The notes under the pieces were generated by a model. The model did not search any database, was not told where the DNA came from, and was given only the letters and a program-made list of their open reading frames with translations. Shown one piece after another: positions 20,741 through 30,230 of a stretch of 64,000 nt of DNA (its first letter is position 1; every line of letters starts with the position of its first letter). Location: assembly GCF_903772925.1 (NCBI RefSeq), contig NZ_LR812090.1:2500333-2564332 (forward strand), read 5' to 3'. Both the position numbers and the translations under genes were made by a program. Origin of the DNA: Alteromonas macleodii. Its GTDB lineage: Bacteria > Pseudomonadota > Gammaproteobacteria > Enterobacterales > Alteromonadaceae.

Positions 20741-23209
20741 ATGAGAAGGACCAAAACGCTCCTTGCATGCTCAATCTTACCACTATTTTTAATCGGCTGC
20801 TCTGACGATGACGACGATGACGTTGTTGAAGTCCCCGCCCCCGTTATCGAATATTCAAATGTGCGCGTTGTGCATGCCGCATCTGACGCCCCTATGGTTA
20901 ATGTTACCGCTAATGATGCGATCCTTAACGGATTAGAGAATGTTGACTACCAAGTTGCTTCATCTCGCTTTGAAGTAGAAACAGGTACCTACGACATTGG
21001 CGTTACCGGTATTCTGCCAGGTGAAAATGCTGAAGTGCTTCAGGCCGACGTAACGCTAGAAGCAGATATGAACTACGATGTATTTGCCGTGGGGAATGTA
21101 AGCGATGAAACGCTAGCGTTATTAACGGTAACCAGCATGGAAACCACCGTTGAAGCCGGTAATGCACAAGTGCAGATTGTACACGCAGCATCTATGGCAC
21201 CAACGGTCGACATTTACGTCACTGCGCCAGATACCGACATCACTGCGGAACAACCACTAGTCACCGCTGAATTTACTGATTCGACAGATTTGATTCAAGT
21301 ACCTGCGGGCGATTATCAAATTCGCATTACACCGGCAGGTGAAACAACGGTTGTATACGACTCGGGTACGGTTAACTTAGCTGACGGTGCTGATTTGCTT
21401 ATTGCCGCAACTAATAACGTCGGTACCGGAGATTCACCTGTTACGCTCTTAGCTGCAGACGGTGACAGCAGCTTCAAGATATGGGATGCAGAAGCAGGTG
21501 CCGAAATTCGCGTAGTGCACGGTATCAGCGACGCACCAGCGGTAGATGTTTTAGCGAATAACGAGATTGTGCTGGTAGACGGAATACAGTTCCCTCGTAC
21601 GACAGACTACTTGTCTGTTGCAGCAGGTGACTACCTTATTGACGTGGTAGCAGATAGCGACAACAGTGTTGTGGCAATTGACGATGCTGAGTTGACACTA
21701 GAAGTAGGTATGTCTTATACCGCTATAGCAAATAACGTTTTAGCTGCACCAGAACTTGATGTACTTGTTGATATGCCTCGCTCAGTAGCGACAGAAGCTA
21801 AAGTGCGTATTGTACATGCTTCACCTTCAGCAGGTAACGTCGATATCTACGTAACCGCAGATGGCGAAATTGATGCGGTTGACCCGGCATTTGCCGACAT
21901 TGCCTATGAAACTGGTGAGCTAGTTGAAACAGGTTACGTTAGCTTAGCGGAAGGTGACTACGTGGTGACGGTTACACCAACAGGCACTAAAACAGCGGCC
22001 ATCGAAACAGGCGTTTTGACGCTTGAGAATGGTGAGATTTACACCGCTATCGCACTAGATGGAGCAATGGACGGCGACCTACCTCAATTAGCACTGCTTG
22101 ATGGACTTGCGCCACCTCCACCTGCTTTTAATGCTGACATGACTTACAACGTTAATTTAAGCGGATCTCAAGAAGTGCCTGCTGTTGATACTATGTCTAC
22201 TGCAACGGCAGTGGTTGAAATTGACGAAGATTTACCTGCATTTAGTGTAAGCGTTGATGTTTCAGGCCTAACTGACGTTACTGGTGTGCACGTGCATGAT
22301 GGCGGCATTGGTATGAACGGCCCAGTTGCTTTCCCACTGACTGATGCTGGTAATGGTACTTATGTTCTCGCTGAAACTAATATTTCACCAAGTAACTTAG
22401 ATGCGCTGACTAGCGGTGAGTGGTATTTAAATGTTCACACTACCGCTAACCCTAACGGTGAAGTGCGTGGTCAGATTGTTCCCGACACAACTGCGGTAGT
22501 AACATTCTCACTAAGCGGCAGCCAAGAGGTACCAGCAGTAGATACTATGGCAATGGGCTCTGGCTATGCGCTCTTCGACACCACAAACAACAATGTTTCT
22601 CTTGTGGCGGTAACCACTATCGAAAATGCAACCATGGCACACATTCACACAGGCTTCGCTGGTGTAAATGGAGACGTTCTTGTAGGGCTTGTGGAAAGCG
22701 AAGGTACAGCTGGTGTTTGGATGACCGACGGAAGTGTAATACTAGATGAAGCCACAGCTACGCTATTACTATCAGGTGGTCACTATGTAAACGTACATAC
22801 AGCGGCATTCACTGGTGGTGAAATTCGCGGTCAGATCACGCCTGACAACATTGAAGTATACGGCATCGTTGCCGATGGCTTACAAGAAGTGCCTGCAGTA
22901 ACAACAACAGCAAGCGGTGCGGGCGCATTTACGCTCAACACATCCACAGGCGCATTATCTGGTAGCGTAACTATAACTGGTATGACAGCCAATATGGCGC
23001 ACATTCACGAAGGTGCAGCGGGTGTTAATGGTGGTGTATTACTAGGGCTTACTGACGGTTCAGATGGAATTTGGTCGGTGCCTGCTAATACAACGCTAAC
23101 GGCTGAACAAATGGGCGTGATGGCTGACGGAGGTCTTTACACAAACTTCCATTCAGACGCATTTCCGAGTGGTGAAATTCGCGGTCAAATCACGCTAGGT
23201 TTTGACTAA
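20741..23209 (+). CDS. Large lipoprotein with four DUF4397 and three CHRD domains
   Basis: An 822-aa lipoprotein (lipobox LIGC, Cys 20, followed by a DDDDDD linker). Four DUF4397-type repeats start near residues 41, 143, 256 and 354, each with a VRVVHAAS-like strand; they alternate in two types (1 and 3 versus 2 and 4, the latter with VDIYVTA and a TPxG loop). After a Pro-rich linker (about 458-462) three CHRD domains start near 470, 590 and 710, each with LSGSQEVPAV-like starts, HxHxG and NVHT...GEIRGQI. No enzymatic residues are evident; a surface or periplasmic structural or binding role is likely. Preceded by an AGAGGA ribosome site and followed by a terminator, so it is monocistronic. 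Confidence 0.85.
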   Translation: MRRTKTLLACSILPLFLIGCSDDDDDDVVEVPAPVIEYSNVRVVHAASDAPMVNVTANDAILNGLENVDYQVASSRFEVETGTYDIGVTGILPGENAEVLQADVTLEADMNYDVFAVGNVSDETLALLTVTSMETTVEAGNAQVQIVHAASMAPTVDIYVTAPDTDITAEQPLVTAEFTDSTDLIQVPAGDYQIRITPAGETTVVYDSGTVNLADGADLLIAATNNVGTGDSPVTLLAADGDSSFKIWDAEAGAEIRVVHGISDAPAVDVLANNEIVLVDGIQFPRTTDYLSVAAGDYLIDVVADSDNSVVAIDDAELTLEVGMSYTAIANNVLAAPELDVLVDMPRSVATEAKVRIVHASPSAGNVDIYVTADGEIDAVDPAFADIAYETGELVETGYVSLAEGDYVVTVTPTGTKTAAIETGVLTLENGEIYTAIALDGAMDGDLPQLALLDGLAPPPPAFNADMTYNVNLSGSQEVPAVDTMSTATAVVEIDEDLPAFSVSVDVSGLTDVTGVHVHDGGIGMNGPVAFPLTDAGNGTYVLAETNISPSNLDALTSGEWYLNVHTTANPNGEVRGQIVPDTTAVVTFSLSGSQEVPAVDTMAMGSGYALFDTTNNNVSLVAVTTIENATMAHIHTGFAGVNGDVLVGLVESEGTAGVWMTDGSVILDEATATLLLSGGHYVNVHTAAFTGGEIRGQITPDNIEVYGIVADGLQEVPAVTTTASGAGAFTLNTSTGALSGSVTITGMTANMAHIHEGAAGVNGGVLLGLTDGSDGIWSVPANTTLTAEQMGVMADGGLYTNFHSDAFPSGEIRGQITLGFD

Positions 23210-23261
23210 CAGATTTCAGTCAAACATATTGCTTTCATCATATTGAACGCAATTAGAACAA

Positions 23262-23289
23262 AATAAAAAAGGGGCGAAAGCCCCTTTTT
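23262..23289. terminator. Bidirectional intrinsic terminator
   Basis: GGGGC-GAAA-GCCCC with flanking A- and T-runs. Ends the DUF4397/CHRD gene (+) and the PLP enzyme gene (-). Confidence 0.9.
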
Positions 23290-23316
23290 CTGTACTTTAC
23301 CCTAGCAAAACATTGT

Positions 23317-24597
23317 CTAAATCGTGTTTAGCGCTGCTTCAAAATCCGCGATCAGATCCTGAGTGTCTTCAATACCTACCGAAATACGTAGCATGGTATC
23401 GGAAATCCCCATAAGCTCACGTTCTTCTGCCGTGTTCTCGAAATAAATAGTAGGTGCCACAGGTAGTGCAAGGGTGCGATTATCGCCTAAATGGGTGGCA
23501 CAGATTACCAGCTCCATCTCGTTTAAAAACGCAACCGGATCAGCACCATCAATTAGATCAAAGCTTAAAATTGCTCCGTAGCCACCGTTTAGGTATTCCC
23601 GTGCCATGAAATGCTGAGGATGATCGGCAAGACCTGGATAAAACACTTTAGATACTTTTGGATGATTGTCTAAAAACGTTGCTAGCTGCATAGCATTGTG
23701 CTGGCTTCGTGCTAAACGCAAATCAAGGGTTTCCATGCCCAATGCAATAGCCGTAGCTGACTGTGGTGCCAATGTAGCACCTAGGTCGCGAAGACCTTTC
23801 TTTTTAATTTGAGTGATGCCCCATTGCGCAATATCTGCAACCTGATAAGCAGGCTTGAGGTTGTCAAACTTTGTCCAGTCGAAGTTGCCTGTGTCAACCA
23901 CTGCTCCACCTAATACATTGCCGTGACCTGCGATGTATTTGGTTAAAGAGCAAAACACCAGTGATGCCTTAACGTCTTTTGCGTAGAAAACTGGTGGCGG
24001 TGTCATGGTGTTATCAACCATAAACAGCATGTGCTTCTCTTCACAGAATTGACCAATGGCATGAAGATCAGCAACCTGAGTTACAGGGTTGGCGACGGTT
24101 TCCGTGTAGACACCTTTTGTGTTTGGCTGATACGCTTCTTTAACTTGTTGAATATCGGTCACGTCAGTGTAGGTAACCTGCACTCCGAAATCTTTAATCG
24201 TTTCGAAAAAGCTTCTTGTGTTGCCGAAAAGGTATTGGCTTACAATTAAATGATCGCCCGCCTTTAACAAGGCAAATAAAGAACTGCTTATGGCCGCCAT
24301 ACCGGTTGAGTAACATAACGCGCCTACACCGGCCTCTAAGTCATTTAGCATATTTTGTAATGCAGCCACCGAAGGCGAAGAAGAACGAGAGTAGACGTGA
24401 GCGGCGCGCTTGCCTTGAAACGCATCTATGATGCCTTGCGCATCTTTAAACTCAAAAAGAACCGAATTAGATGTGCTGCTGTGAACACCACCATGTTCCG
24501 GGGTGTTTAGCATGCGATCAGAATGTACCTGACGGGTTGTGAATCCCAATTTTGTCACGGGTGAAGCTCCGAAAATAGATGTTTGCGACCTAGCCAA
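23317..24597 (-). CDS. Cys/Met metabolism PLP-dependent enzyme
   Basis: A 426-aa enzyme of the cystathionine gamma-synthase / methionine gamma-lyase group. YSTGMAAISSSL is the phosphate-binding turn, VDNTMTPPP contains the PLP Asp, and CSLTKYIAGHGNVLGG has the Schiff-base lysine (about 220). The usual YxRxxNPT loop reads YSRSSSPS, so substrate preference cannot be set by simple rules: lyase on methionine or homocysteine, or synthase. It follows the acyltransferase gene by about 57 bases on the same strand. Confidence 0.85.
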   Translation of the reverse strand: MARSQTSIFGASPVTKLGFTTRQVHSDRMLNTPEHGGVHSSTSNSVLFEFKDAQGIIDAFQGKRAAHVYSRSSSPSVAALQNMLNDLEAGVGALCYSTGMAAISSSLFALLKAGDHLIVSQYLFGNTRSFFETIKDFGVQVTYTDVTDIQQVKEAYQPNTKGVYTETVANPVTQVADLHAIGQFCEEKHMLFMVDNTMTPPPVFYAKDVKASLVFCSLTKYIAGHGNVLGGAVVDTGNFDWTKFDNLKPAYQVADIAQWGITQIKKKGLRDLGATLAPQSATAIALGMETLDLRLARSQHNAMQLATFLDNHPKVSKVFYPGLADHPQHFMAREYLNGGYGAILSFDLIDGADPVAFLNEMELVICATHLGDNRTLALPVAPTIYFENTAEERELMGISDTMLRISVGIEDTQDLIADFEAALNTI

Positions 24598-24654
24598 ATA
24601 CGCACCCTATTAGTCTATGTTAAACAGATGCGTACAAACCACTTACAAAAATGG

Positions 24655-25290
24655 TTATGGCTTTATAATGCAGTTTTTAGGATATTTTGCGCAAACATTA
24701 TCATAAAACGTATAAATAGTTTGCATTTGTTCATCTATATTAGTCACTTTCTGAATAATTGGCCCCAATACAATTCTTTTTCTAGCGTAGTCCAGCCCTA
24801 TGACTTGAATAGGAATTTCGGCTTGCTGTGCGATGTGCATAAACCCTGTTTTCCATGGATAAATGGGGCTACGTGTACCTTCAGGCGCTAATGCAAGAAT
24901 AAGCTGATCAGCGTCTTTAATTTTATTTGCAATGGAGGTGACCACGCCGTGGGCTTTGCTTCTTTCAATGGGAATGCCCCCTAACTTCCTTACAATGGCA
25001 CCTAGTGGTGGCTTGAAGATGGTGTGTTTGCCAAAAAAGTTAATATTCAGCTTGAATGAAAAAACCACGAACAAGCCAATGAAAAAGTCCCAGTTTGATG
25101 TATGCGGTGCTACCGCTAGTATGGCTTTTTTCTGATTAATCAGTTCGCCTTCTACTTGCCAGCCTCTTTTTGTGAGTACCCATGCGGCAAACGACGACAG
25201 CCAATTTGGCCACTTACGAGGTATACTGCTCCCTACGATGACTTTACTGGCTGGTTGAGAATGGTTATTAGGGTGCGAGGGTTTTGTCAT
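24655..25290 (-). CDS. 1-acyl-glycerol-3-phosphate acyltransferase-like protein
   Basis: A 211-aa PlsC-fold acyltransferase. HTSNWDF is the HX4D catalytic motif, GGIPIERSKAHG the second motif, and LALAPEGTRSP the third. The Asn-rich start (SHPNNHSQPAS) is a polar tail before the hydrophobic WLSSFAAWVLTK helix. It transfers an acyl chain to a lyso-phospholipid or related acceptor at the inner membrane; the exact acceptor is unknown. Confidence 0.85.
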   Translation of the reverse strand: MTKPSHPNNHSQPASKVIVGSSIPRKWPNWLSSFAAWVLTKRGWQVEGELINQKKAILAVAPHTSNWDFFIGLFVVFSFKLNINFFGKHTIFKPPLGAIVRKLGGIPIERSKAHGVVTSIANKIKDADQLILALAPEGTRSPIYPWKTGFMHIAQQAEIPIQVIGLDYARKRIVLGPIIQKVTNIDEQMQTIYTFYDNVCAKYPKNCIIKP

Positions 25291-25602
25291 TATTATTATG
25301 CTCTGCTTTTGTCCTATATTGGGTTTTATTTAAGGCTTGCTTTAGGGCTTTATATTCCGGTGAGCTACATCGGCATGGCACTATTGGCAGTTTGCTTTAA
25401 ATACTTCATAGGCCTTAGTGCTTTCTTTTTCTGTTTTGTACCCGCATATTCCTTTATTACGTAACACACTATACTGCACGTAACACATCATACTGCGCGT
25501 ACATTGACGAAGAGTAATCAAAATGGAAATGTAACGCAATTGTTAACACAAGCAATTGAGCGATGTGTGGTGAACAAGTTAAGAAAAGGACACTAGTACG
25601 CA
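25291..25602. other. Intergenic region with 19-bp tandem repeat
   Basis: Between divergent genes. ACGTAACACACTATACTGC (25459-25477) is followed at once by ACGTAACACATCATACTGC (25478-25496), two mismatches, then a partial GCGTACATTG. The left part is AT-rich and could encode a short hydrophobic stretch on the plus strand, but it has no start signal and is judged non-coding. Confidence 0.6.
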
Positions 25603-26385
25603 ATGTGTATTTTATTTATCGCAAACAAAATGCGAGATGACTACCCTCTTATAATTGCGGCAAATCGAGATGAGTTTTACGCAAGACCAACTGCACCATC
25701 AACATTTTGGGAAAGCCACCCGCACTTGCTTGCTGGGCAGGATTTAGAAGCTAATGGAACTTGGATGGGTGTTACGCGTAACGGAAAAATTGCAGCACTT
25801 ACCAATGTGAGAGACCCACACAACATCAATAAAAATGCTGTATCCCGCGGCGAATTAGTTGCTAATTGGCTAAAACAAAACCCGGCCCAAAAAGATTATG
25901 CCGAACAGTCAGCATATTTAGCTACCCTTGAAGAAACTCGTCACCAGTACAACGGATATAACTTACTATTTGGCGATGTAACTGCACTTCGCGTTTACAA
26001 CAACGTAAACAATTCGACCCACTCAATTGATACCGGTGTGTATGGGCTGTCAAATGCTGATATTGCTACTCCATGGCCAAAAGTCACTCAAGGGGTTACT
26101 GCTTTAAATGACTATGTGCAGCAGCAAAGCACAATCAATGCTGAAGATTTATTTAATATTTTGCGCCACGAAAACAAAGCAGAGGATGCCCTGCTACCCG
26201 ACACGGGTATAGGTTATGAGTGGGAAAAGGCGTTATCTTCCATTTTCATTCAAACAGAAAAATACGGCACGCGTACATCGACTTTGTTATTGGTGGATAA
26301 AAACAATATGCTCACTTGGAAAGAACGTCGGTTCTCAGACAAAGGAAAAACAGTGGAAACTCGTGCCTTTTCTTTTTCAATTTAA
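25603..26385 (+). CDS. NRDE/TANGO2 family protein
   Basis: A 260-aa protein of the NRDE (TANGO2) family. It begins MCILFIANK, with Cys2 the potential N-terminal nucleophile, and has the family motif AANRDEFYARPTAPSTFWE followed by LLAGQDLEANGTWMGVTRNGKIAALTNVRDP. Late conserved part KYGTRTSTLLLVDKNN. The role in bacteria is not settled (a link to haem handling is suggested for relatives). Stands alone. Confidence 0.85.
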   Translation: MCILFIANKMRDDYPLIIAANRDEFYARPTAPSTFWESHPHLLAGQDLEANGTWMGVTRNGKIAALTNVRDPHNINKNAVSRGELVANWLKQNPAQKDYAEQSAYLATLEETRHQYNGYNLLFGDVTALRVYNNVNNSTHSIDTGVYGLSNADIATPWPKVTQGVTALNDYVQQQSTINAEDLFNILRHENKAEDALLPDTGIGYEWEKALSSIFIQTEKYGTRTSTLLLVDKNNMLTWKERRFSDKGKTVETRAFSFSI

Positions 26386-26532
26386 GGTATTTTTGAAATG
26401 AAACTTTCGTTTACGCTTTATAAAGCAAGTTAATTGAAATATTTTCAACCTTTAGGGGTCGTTTTTTCTACCATCGGTGGCATAATGCCTGCCTGCTAAT
26501 TATTGCACACCAACGTAACGTGAGGACATATC

Positions 26533-27723
26533 GTGTTTGAAGTATTACCCCATCTCGCCCCAGATCCAATTCTTGGCCTGTCAGCTGCTTTTCGTGAAGA
26601 CACCAACCCAAATAAAATCGATTTAGGTGTTGGCGTTTATAAAGATGAGCAAGGTAATACCCCTATTCTTTCAAGTGTCGCTAAAGCGCAAAAAGTGCTT
26701 TTAGACAAAGAAACCAGCAAAACCTACATTACGCCTCAGGGCAACCAAGGTTTTATTGACGGTATGTTGTCTTTGCTTTTAGGTAAGAATAGCCCAGTAC
26801 TTCTTGCTGACCGCGTTGCAGCGGTTCAAGCTCCGGGTGGTTGTGGCGCGCTGCGTATTCTTTCAGAATTGCTAGTGCGTTGTAATGAAAATGGCAAAGT
26901 ATGGGTAAGTGACCCAACATGGGCTAACCATATTCCACTTATCGGCTCTGCGGGCCTTAAAATTGAAACCTACCCGTACTTCGATAAAGCATCAGCGAGC
27001 ATTCGTTTCGACGCTATGATGGAAACCCTTCGCAAAACTGAAAAAGGCGACATCGTTCTTCTTCACGGGTGCTGTCACAACCCAACAGGTGCTGACCTTA
27101 CTAATGCACAATGGGATGAAGTACTAGAAGTAGCGAAAGAGCGTGAATTCTTGCCTTTCATCGATGTGGCTTACCTTGGTTTCGGTGAAGGTTTAGACGA
27201 AGATGCGTACGGCATGCGTTTGTTGGTTGAAAATCTTCCAGAAGTAATTGTAGCGGCATCTTGCTCTAAAAACTTCGGCCTTTATCGTGAGCGTGTTGGC
27301 CTTGCAGCTATCATCACTGAAGATTCAGCAACCCGTAAAATTGCGCAGGGTCAAATTCAGTCAATCGCACGTGGCATCTACTCTATGCCGCCAAGCTACG
27401 GTGGTGCACTAGTAGACATCATTCTTGCTGACGAAGCACTTAATAACGAGTGGGTATCTGAAGTGAACGAAATGCGCGACCGTATGAAGTCTCTACGTGC
27501 CATGCTTGTCCAAAACCTTCACGATAATGGTTCACCAAAAGACTTTAGCTTCGTGAACGACCAAAAAGGTATGTTCTCTTTCTTGTGTATTACACCTGAG
27601 CAAGTGCGCGAAGTACGTGAAAAGCACAGTGTCTACTTTGTTGATTCTAGCCGCGTAAACATTGCGGGCATCAACCAAGAAAACGTAGAAACGCTAGCAA
27701 AAGCATTGGTGTCAGTGCTTTAA
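26533..27723 (+). CDS. Aromatic amino acid aminotransferase (class I)
   Basis: A 396-aa TyrB/AspC-family transaminase. GVGVYKDEQGNTP start, CCHNPTGADLTNAQWDEV, and the lysine about 246 in ASCSKNFGLYRERVG that binds PLP; the C-terminal SRVNIAGI supplies the substrate Arg region. Residue pattern fits the aspartate/aromatic aminotransferase group; it probably acts on aromatic or dicarboxylic amino acids. Starts with GTG after a TGAGGA ribosome site. Followed by a strong terminator, so monocistronic. Confidence 0.88.
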   Translation: MFEVLPHLAPDPILGLSAAFREDTNPNKIDLGVGVYKDEQGNTPILSSVAKAQKVLLDKETSKTYITPQGNQGFIDGMLSLLLGKNSPVLLADRVAAVQAPGGCGALRILSELLVRCNENGKVWVSDPTWANHIPLIGSAGLKIETYPYFDKASASIRFDAMMETLRKTEKGDIVLLHGCCHNPTGADLTNAQWDEVLEVAKEREFLPFIDVAYLGFGEGLDEDAYGMRLLVENLPEVIVAASCSKNFGLYRERVGLAAIITEDSATRKIAQGQIQSIARGIYSMPPSYGGALVDIILADEALNNEWVSEVNEMRDRMKSLRAMLVQNLHDNGSPKDFSFVNDQKGMFSFLCITPEQVREVREKHSVYFVDSSRVNIAGINQENVETLAKALVSVL

Positions 27724-27750
27724 GCGAAAATTAGCGGTTTTAAAATTTCA

Positions 27751-27780
27751 AAAGGCAGAGTTGATACTCTGCCTTTTTTG
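27751..27780 (+). terminator. Intrinsic terminator
   Basis: AAAGGCAGAGT / ACTCTGCCTTT stem with a T-run, right after the aminotransferase gene. Confidence 0.9.
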
Positions 27781-27942
27781 TTTTCAAGTTATTCGTCTTT
27801 CCTTTCACCTTTTCTTTTCGTGCGACAAGCGTATTCATACATGCTTTCAATTGCAGTTAGTCACACTTCCTAACAAATTTACGTCGTGCTTTATACACTT
27901 TTTCATAGGGCGCATAGAATATTATCGTTACACTATAACAAT

Positions 27943-27960
27943 GTTGACGTAGACGTTAAC
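27943..27960 (+). promoter_or_regulatory. LiuR-like palindromic operator
   Basis: GTTGACGTAGACGTTAAC, a near-palindrome about 60 bases before the S46 peptidase start. It matches 16 of 18 positions of the site at 47865-47882 next to the ETF genes. It contains TTGACG, a possible -35 element. Regulator identity is an inference. Confidence 0.5.
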
Positions 27961-28020
27961 TTTGTATTTATTAATACTGACGTATAACAATGAGATTAAC
28001 GACAAGAACAAGGATCACTG

Positions 28021-30186
28021 ATGTCTAAAGTAAGTGTATTTTGTATTTCTGCCGCATTGCTAGGCAGTGCTATGCAGGTAGATGCTAAGGAAGGCATGTT
28101 CACGCCAGAACAGCTCCCTTCAATTGCTGGCGATTTAAAAGAAACCGGTTTGGAAATTCCTGCAAGTAGTATTAACGACTTAACCGCGTTTCCAATGGGC
28201 GCTATTGTTTCTCTTGGTGGGTGTTCAGCATCGTTTGTGTCTGACAAAGGCTTGGCAGTAACCAATCACCACTGCGCACGCGGTTCAGTACAATACAACA
28301 GTACCCCAGAAAATAACTACTTAAAAGACGGTTTTCTAGCAAAAGAAATTGGTGACGAACTGCCCGCCGCACCGGGTACTCGCATGTTTGTTACTGTGGA
28401 TTTTTCTGACGTAACCGACAAAGTTATTGGCGGTATCGATGATGATGTTCAAGGACGTGAGCGCTACGATCTTATCGAAGCTAATCGCAAAGCTCTCATT
28501 GCAGAATGTGAATCTGAAGCAGGCTTCCGCTGCTCTGTACCTTCATTTTTCCAAGGCCTTGAATACAAGCTTATTAAGCAGATGGAAATCCGTGACGTGC
28601 GTATTGCCTATGCACCTGCTGACTCTATCGGGAAATACGGCGGTGACGTAGATAACTGGATGTGGCCTCGTCACACCGGTGATTTTTCTTTCTATCGTGC
28701 TTATGTTGGCAAAGACGGTAAACCAGCTGATTACAGTGAAGACAACGTGCCGTATAAACCTGATCATTTCCTGAAAGTATCGGCTGCGGGTCTTGAAGAT
28801 GGTGATTTTGTTATGGCAGCGGGCTACCCTGGTTCTACAAACCGCTATGCCCGGTTGTCGCAAGTTTCGTACATGTTTGATTGGCTGTACCCTACTTACC
28901 TTGAACTGGTAGACGAATGGATCAAGACCATTGAAAGCTCGTCTGAAGAAGGAAGCGATGCCCGCATTAAATATGAAGCAACGCTTGCAGGTCTGAATAA
29001 CTTTCACAAAAATACTTTAGGCCAGCTTTCTGGTGCTAAGCGTGTCGGACTTGTTCCTCGCCGCGCCGAGCGTGAAGAGCAACTAGCAGCATGGCTAGAT
29101 AAAAATGGTAAGAGTGAACTGAAGCAATCATTGGCCGCTCTTGATGCGGTTAGCGCTGAACAAATGCAGATGAACAAGCAAAACTTCTGGTACAACAACC
29201 TAAGTCGCGCACAGCTTTTATCTTCTGCTCAAACCCTTTATCGCAATGCAATTGAAAGAGAAAAGCCAGATGCAGAGCGCGAACGTGGGTATCAAGAGCG
29301 CGATCAAATTCGCCTTAAAGAAAGCGCAGAACGTATAGAACGCCGCTTTGATGCGGTTGTTGATCAAGCAGTGTGGCAAAAGATGATTAGCATGTACCTA
29401 GAACAGCCTGAAGAGAACCGAGTTGCGGCTTTCGATAAAGCAGTAGGCATTGATGGTAATACTGACAGCAAAACACTTCATAAAAAGTTAAAAGCATTTT
29501 ATGACAACACGTCACTTAACAATACTGAAGAGCGCTTGAAGTGGTTAACAGCGAGCCGTGCTGATTTCGAAAACAGCAGCGACCCATTCATTAAACTTGC
29601 CGTTGCGCTATTTGATACCGAAATGGCGATTGAAGATAAGAGCAAAACGCTTAGCGGTAAAGCTGCTGCACTTCGCCCTAAATATATGAGTGCGATTATC
29701 GAGTGGCAAAAATCTTTAGGCAGCCTTGCTTACCCAGATGCCAACAGCACGCTTCGTGTGACTTACGGTAATGTGATGGGCGGCTCTCCAAAAGATGGCC
29801 TTATATACGAACCCTTTACCCGTCTTGAAGGCATTACGGAAAAAGATACCGGCGAAACACCGTTTGATTCACCGAAAAAGCAGCTTGAGCTTATTAAAGA
29901 CAAGCAATACGGTCCGTACAAACTTGAAGACATCAATAGCGTGCCGGTTAATTTCCTTACCGATTTAGACTCAACAGGCGGTAACTCAGGCTCAGCAACG
30001 CTTAACGCAAAAGCAGAACTGATCGGTTTGTTATTTGATGGTACATTTGAAAGCGTTAATTCAGATTGGGATTTCGACCCGAAAACAACCCGCACCATTC
30101 ACGTAGACTCGCGCTACATGCTATGGGTAATGGAGTACGTTGACGGTGCAACAAACCTCATCGAAGAGATGACAATCGTTAAATAA
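28021..30186 (+). CDS. S46 family dipeptidyl-peptidase (DPP7/DPP11 type)
   Basis: A 721-aa S46 peptidase with a signal peptide (cleavage near 22, VDA/K). The catalytic His is in TNHHCARGS (about 83-84), KYGGDVDNWMWPRHTGDFSFYR is the family signature, and the Ser is about 656 in TGGNSGSATLN. The residue after LLFD is Gly (FDGTFES), the position that is Gly in DPP7 and Arg in DPP11, so cleavage after hydrophobic P1 residues is inferred. Acts in the periplasm on peptides. Monocistronic; a LiuR-like palindrome lies just upstream. Confidence 0.9.
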   Translation: MSKVSVFCISAALLGSAMQVDAKEGMFTPEQLPSIAGDLKETGLEIPASSINDLTAFPMGAIVSLGGCSASFVSDKGLAVTNHHCARGSVQYNSTPENNYLKDGFLAKEIGDELPAAPGTRMFVTVDFSDVTDKVIGGIDDDVQGRERYDLIEANRKALIAECESEAGFRCSVPSFFQGLEYKLIKQMEIRDVRIAYAPADSIGKYGGDVDNWMWPRHTGDFSFYRAYVGKDGKPADYSEDNVPYKPDHFLKVSAAGLEDGDFVMAAGYPGSTNRYARLSQVSYMFDWLYPTYLELVDEWIKTIESSSEEGSDARIKYEATLAGLNNFHKNTLGQLSGAKRVGLVPRRAEREEQLAAWLDKNGKSELKQSLAALDAVSAEQMQMNKQNFWYNNLSRAQLLSSAQTLYRNAIEREKPDAERERGYQERDQIRLKESAERIERRFDAVVDQAVWQKMISMYLEQPEENRVAAFDKAVGIDGNTDSKTLHKKLKAFYDNTSLNNTEERLKWLTASRADFENSSDPFIKLAVALFDTEMAIEDKSKTLSGKAAALRPKYMSAIIEWQKSLGSLAYPDANSTLRVTYGNVMGGSPKDGLIYEPFTRLEGITEKDTGETPFDSPKKQLELIKDKQYGPYKLEDINSVPVNFLTDLDSTGGNSGSATLNAKAELIGLLFDGTFESVNSDWDFDPKTTRTIHVDSRYMLWVMEYVDGATNLIEEMTIVK

Positions 30187-30190
30187 AGCC

Positions 30191-30230
30191 AAATTATGGG
30201 GTCAGAGCCTTAACTCTGACCCCATAATTT
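30191..30230. terminator. Long perfect hairpin between convergent genes
   Basis: Perfect 17-bp arms (30191-30207 and 30214-30230; core TATGGGGTCAGAG / CTCTGACCCCATA) around a six-base loop. Probably a bidirectional terminator; the GGGGTCAGAG motif also resembles dispersed REP-type palindromes. It touches the yaiI stop codon. Confidence 0.65.

Noticed and set aside
22477..23195. DNA repeat around GGTGAAATTCGCGGTCA
   Set aside because: It reflects the conserved GEIRGQI strand of the three CHRD domains, not a mobile repeat.
25156..25464. Plus-strand frame with a hydrophobic C-terminus
   Set aside because: First half is antisense to the acyltransferase gene and there is no convincing start in the unique part.
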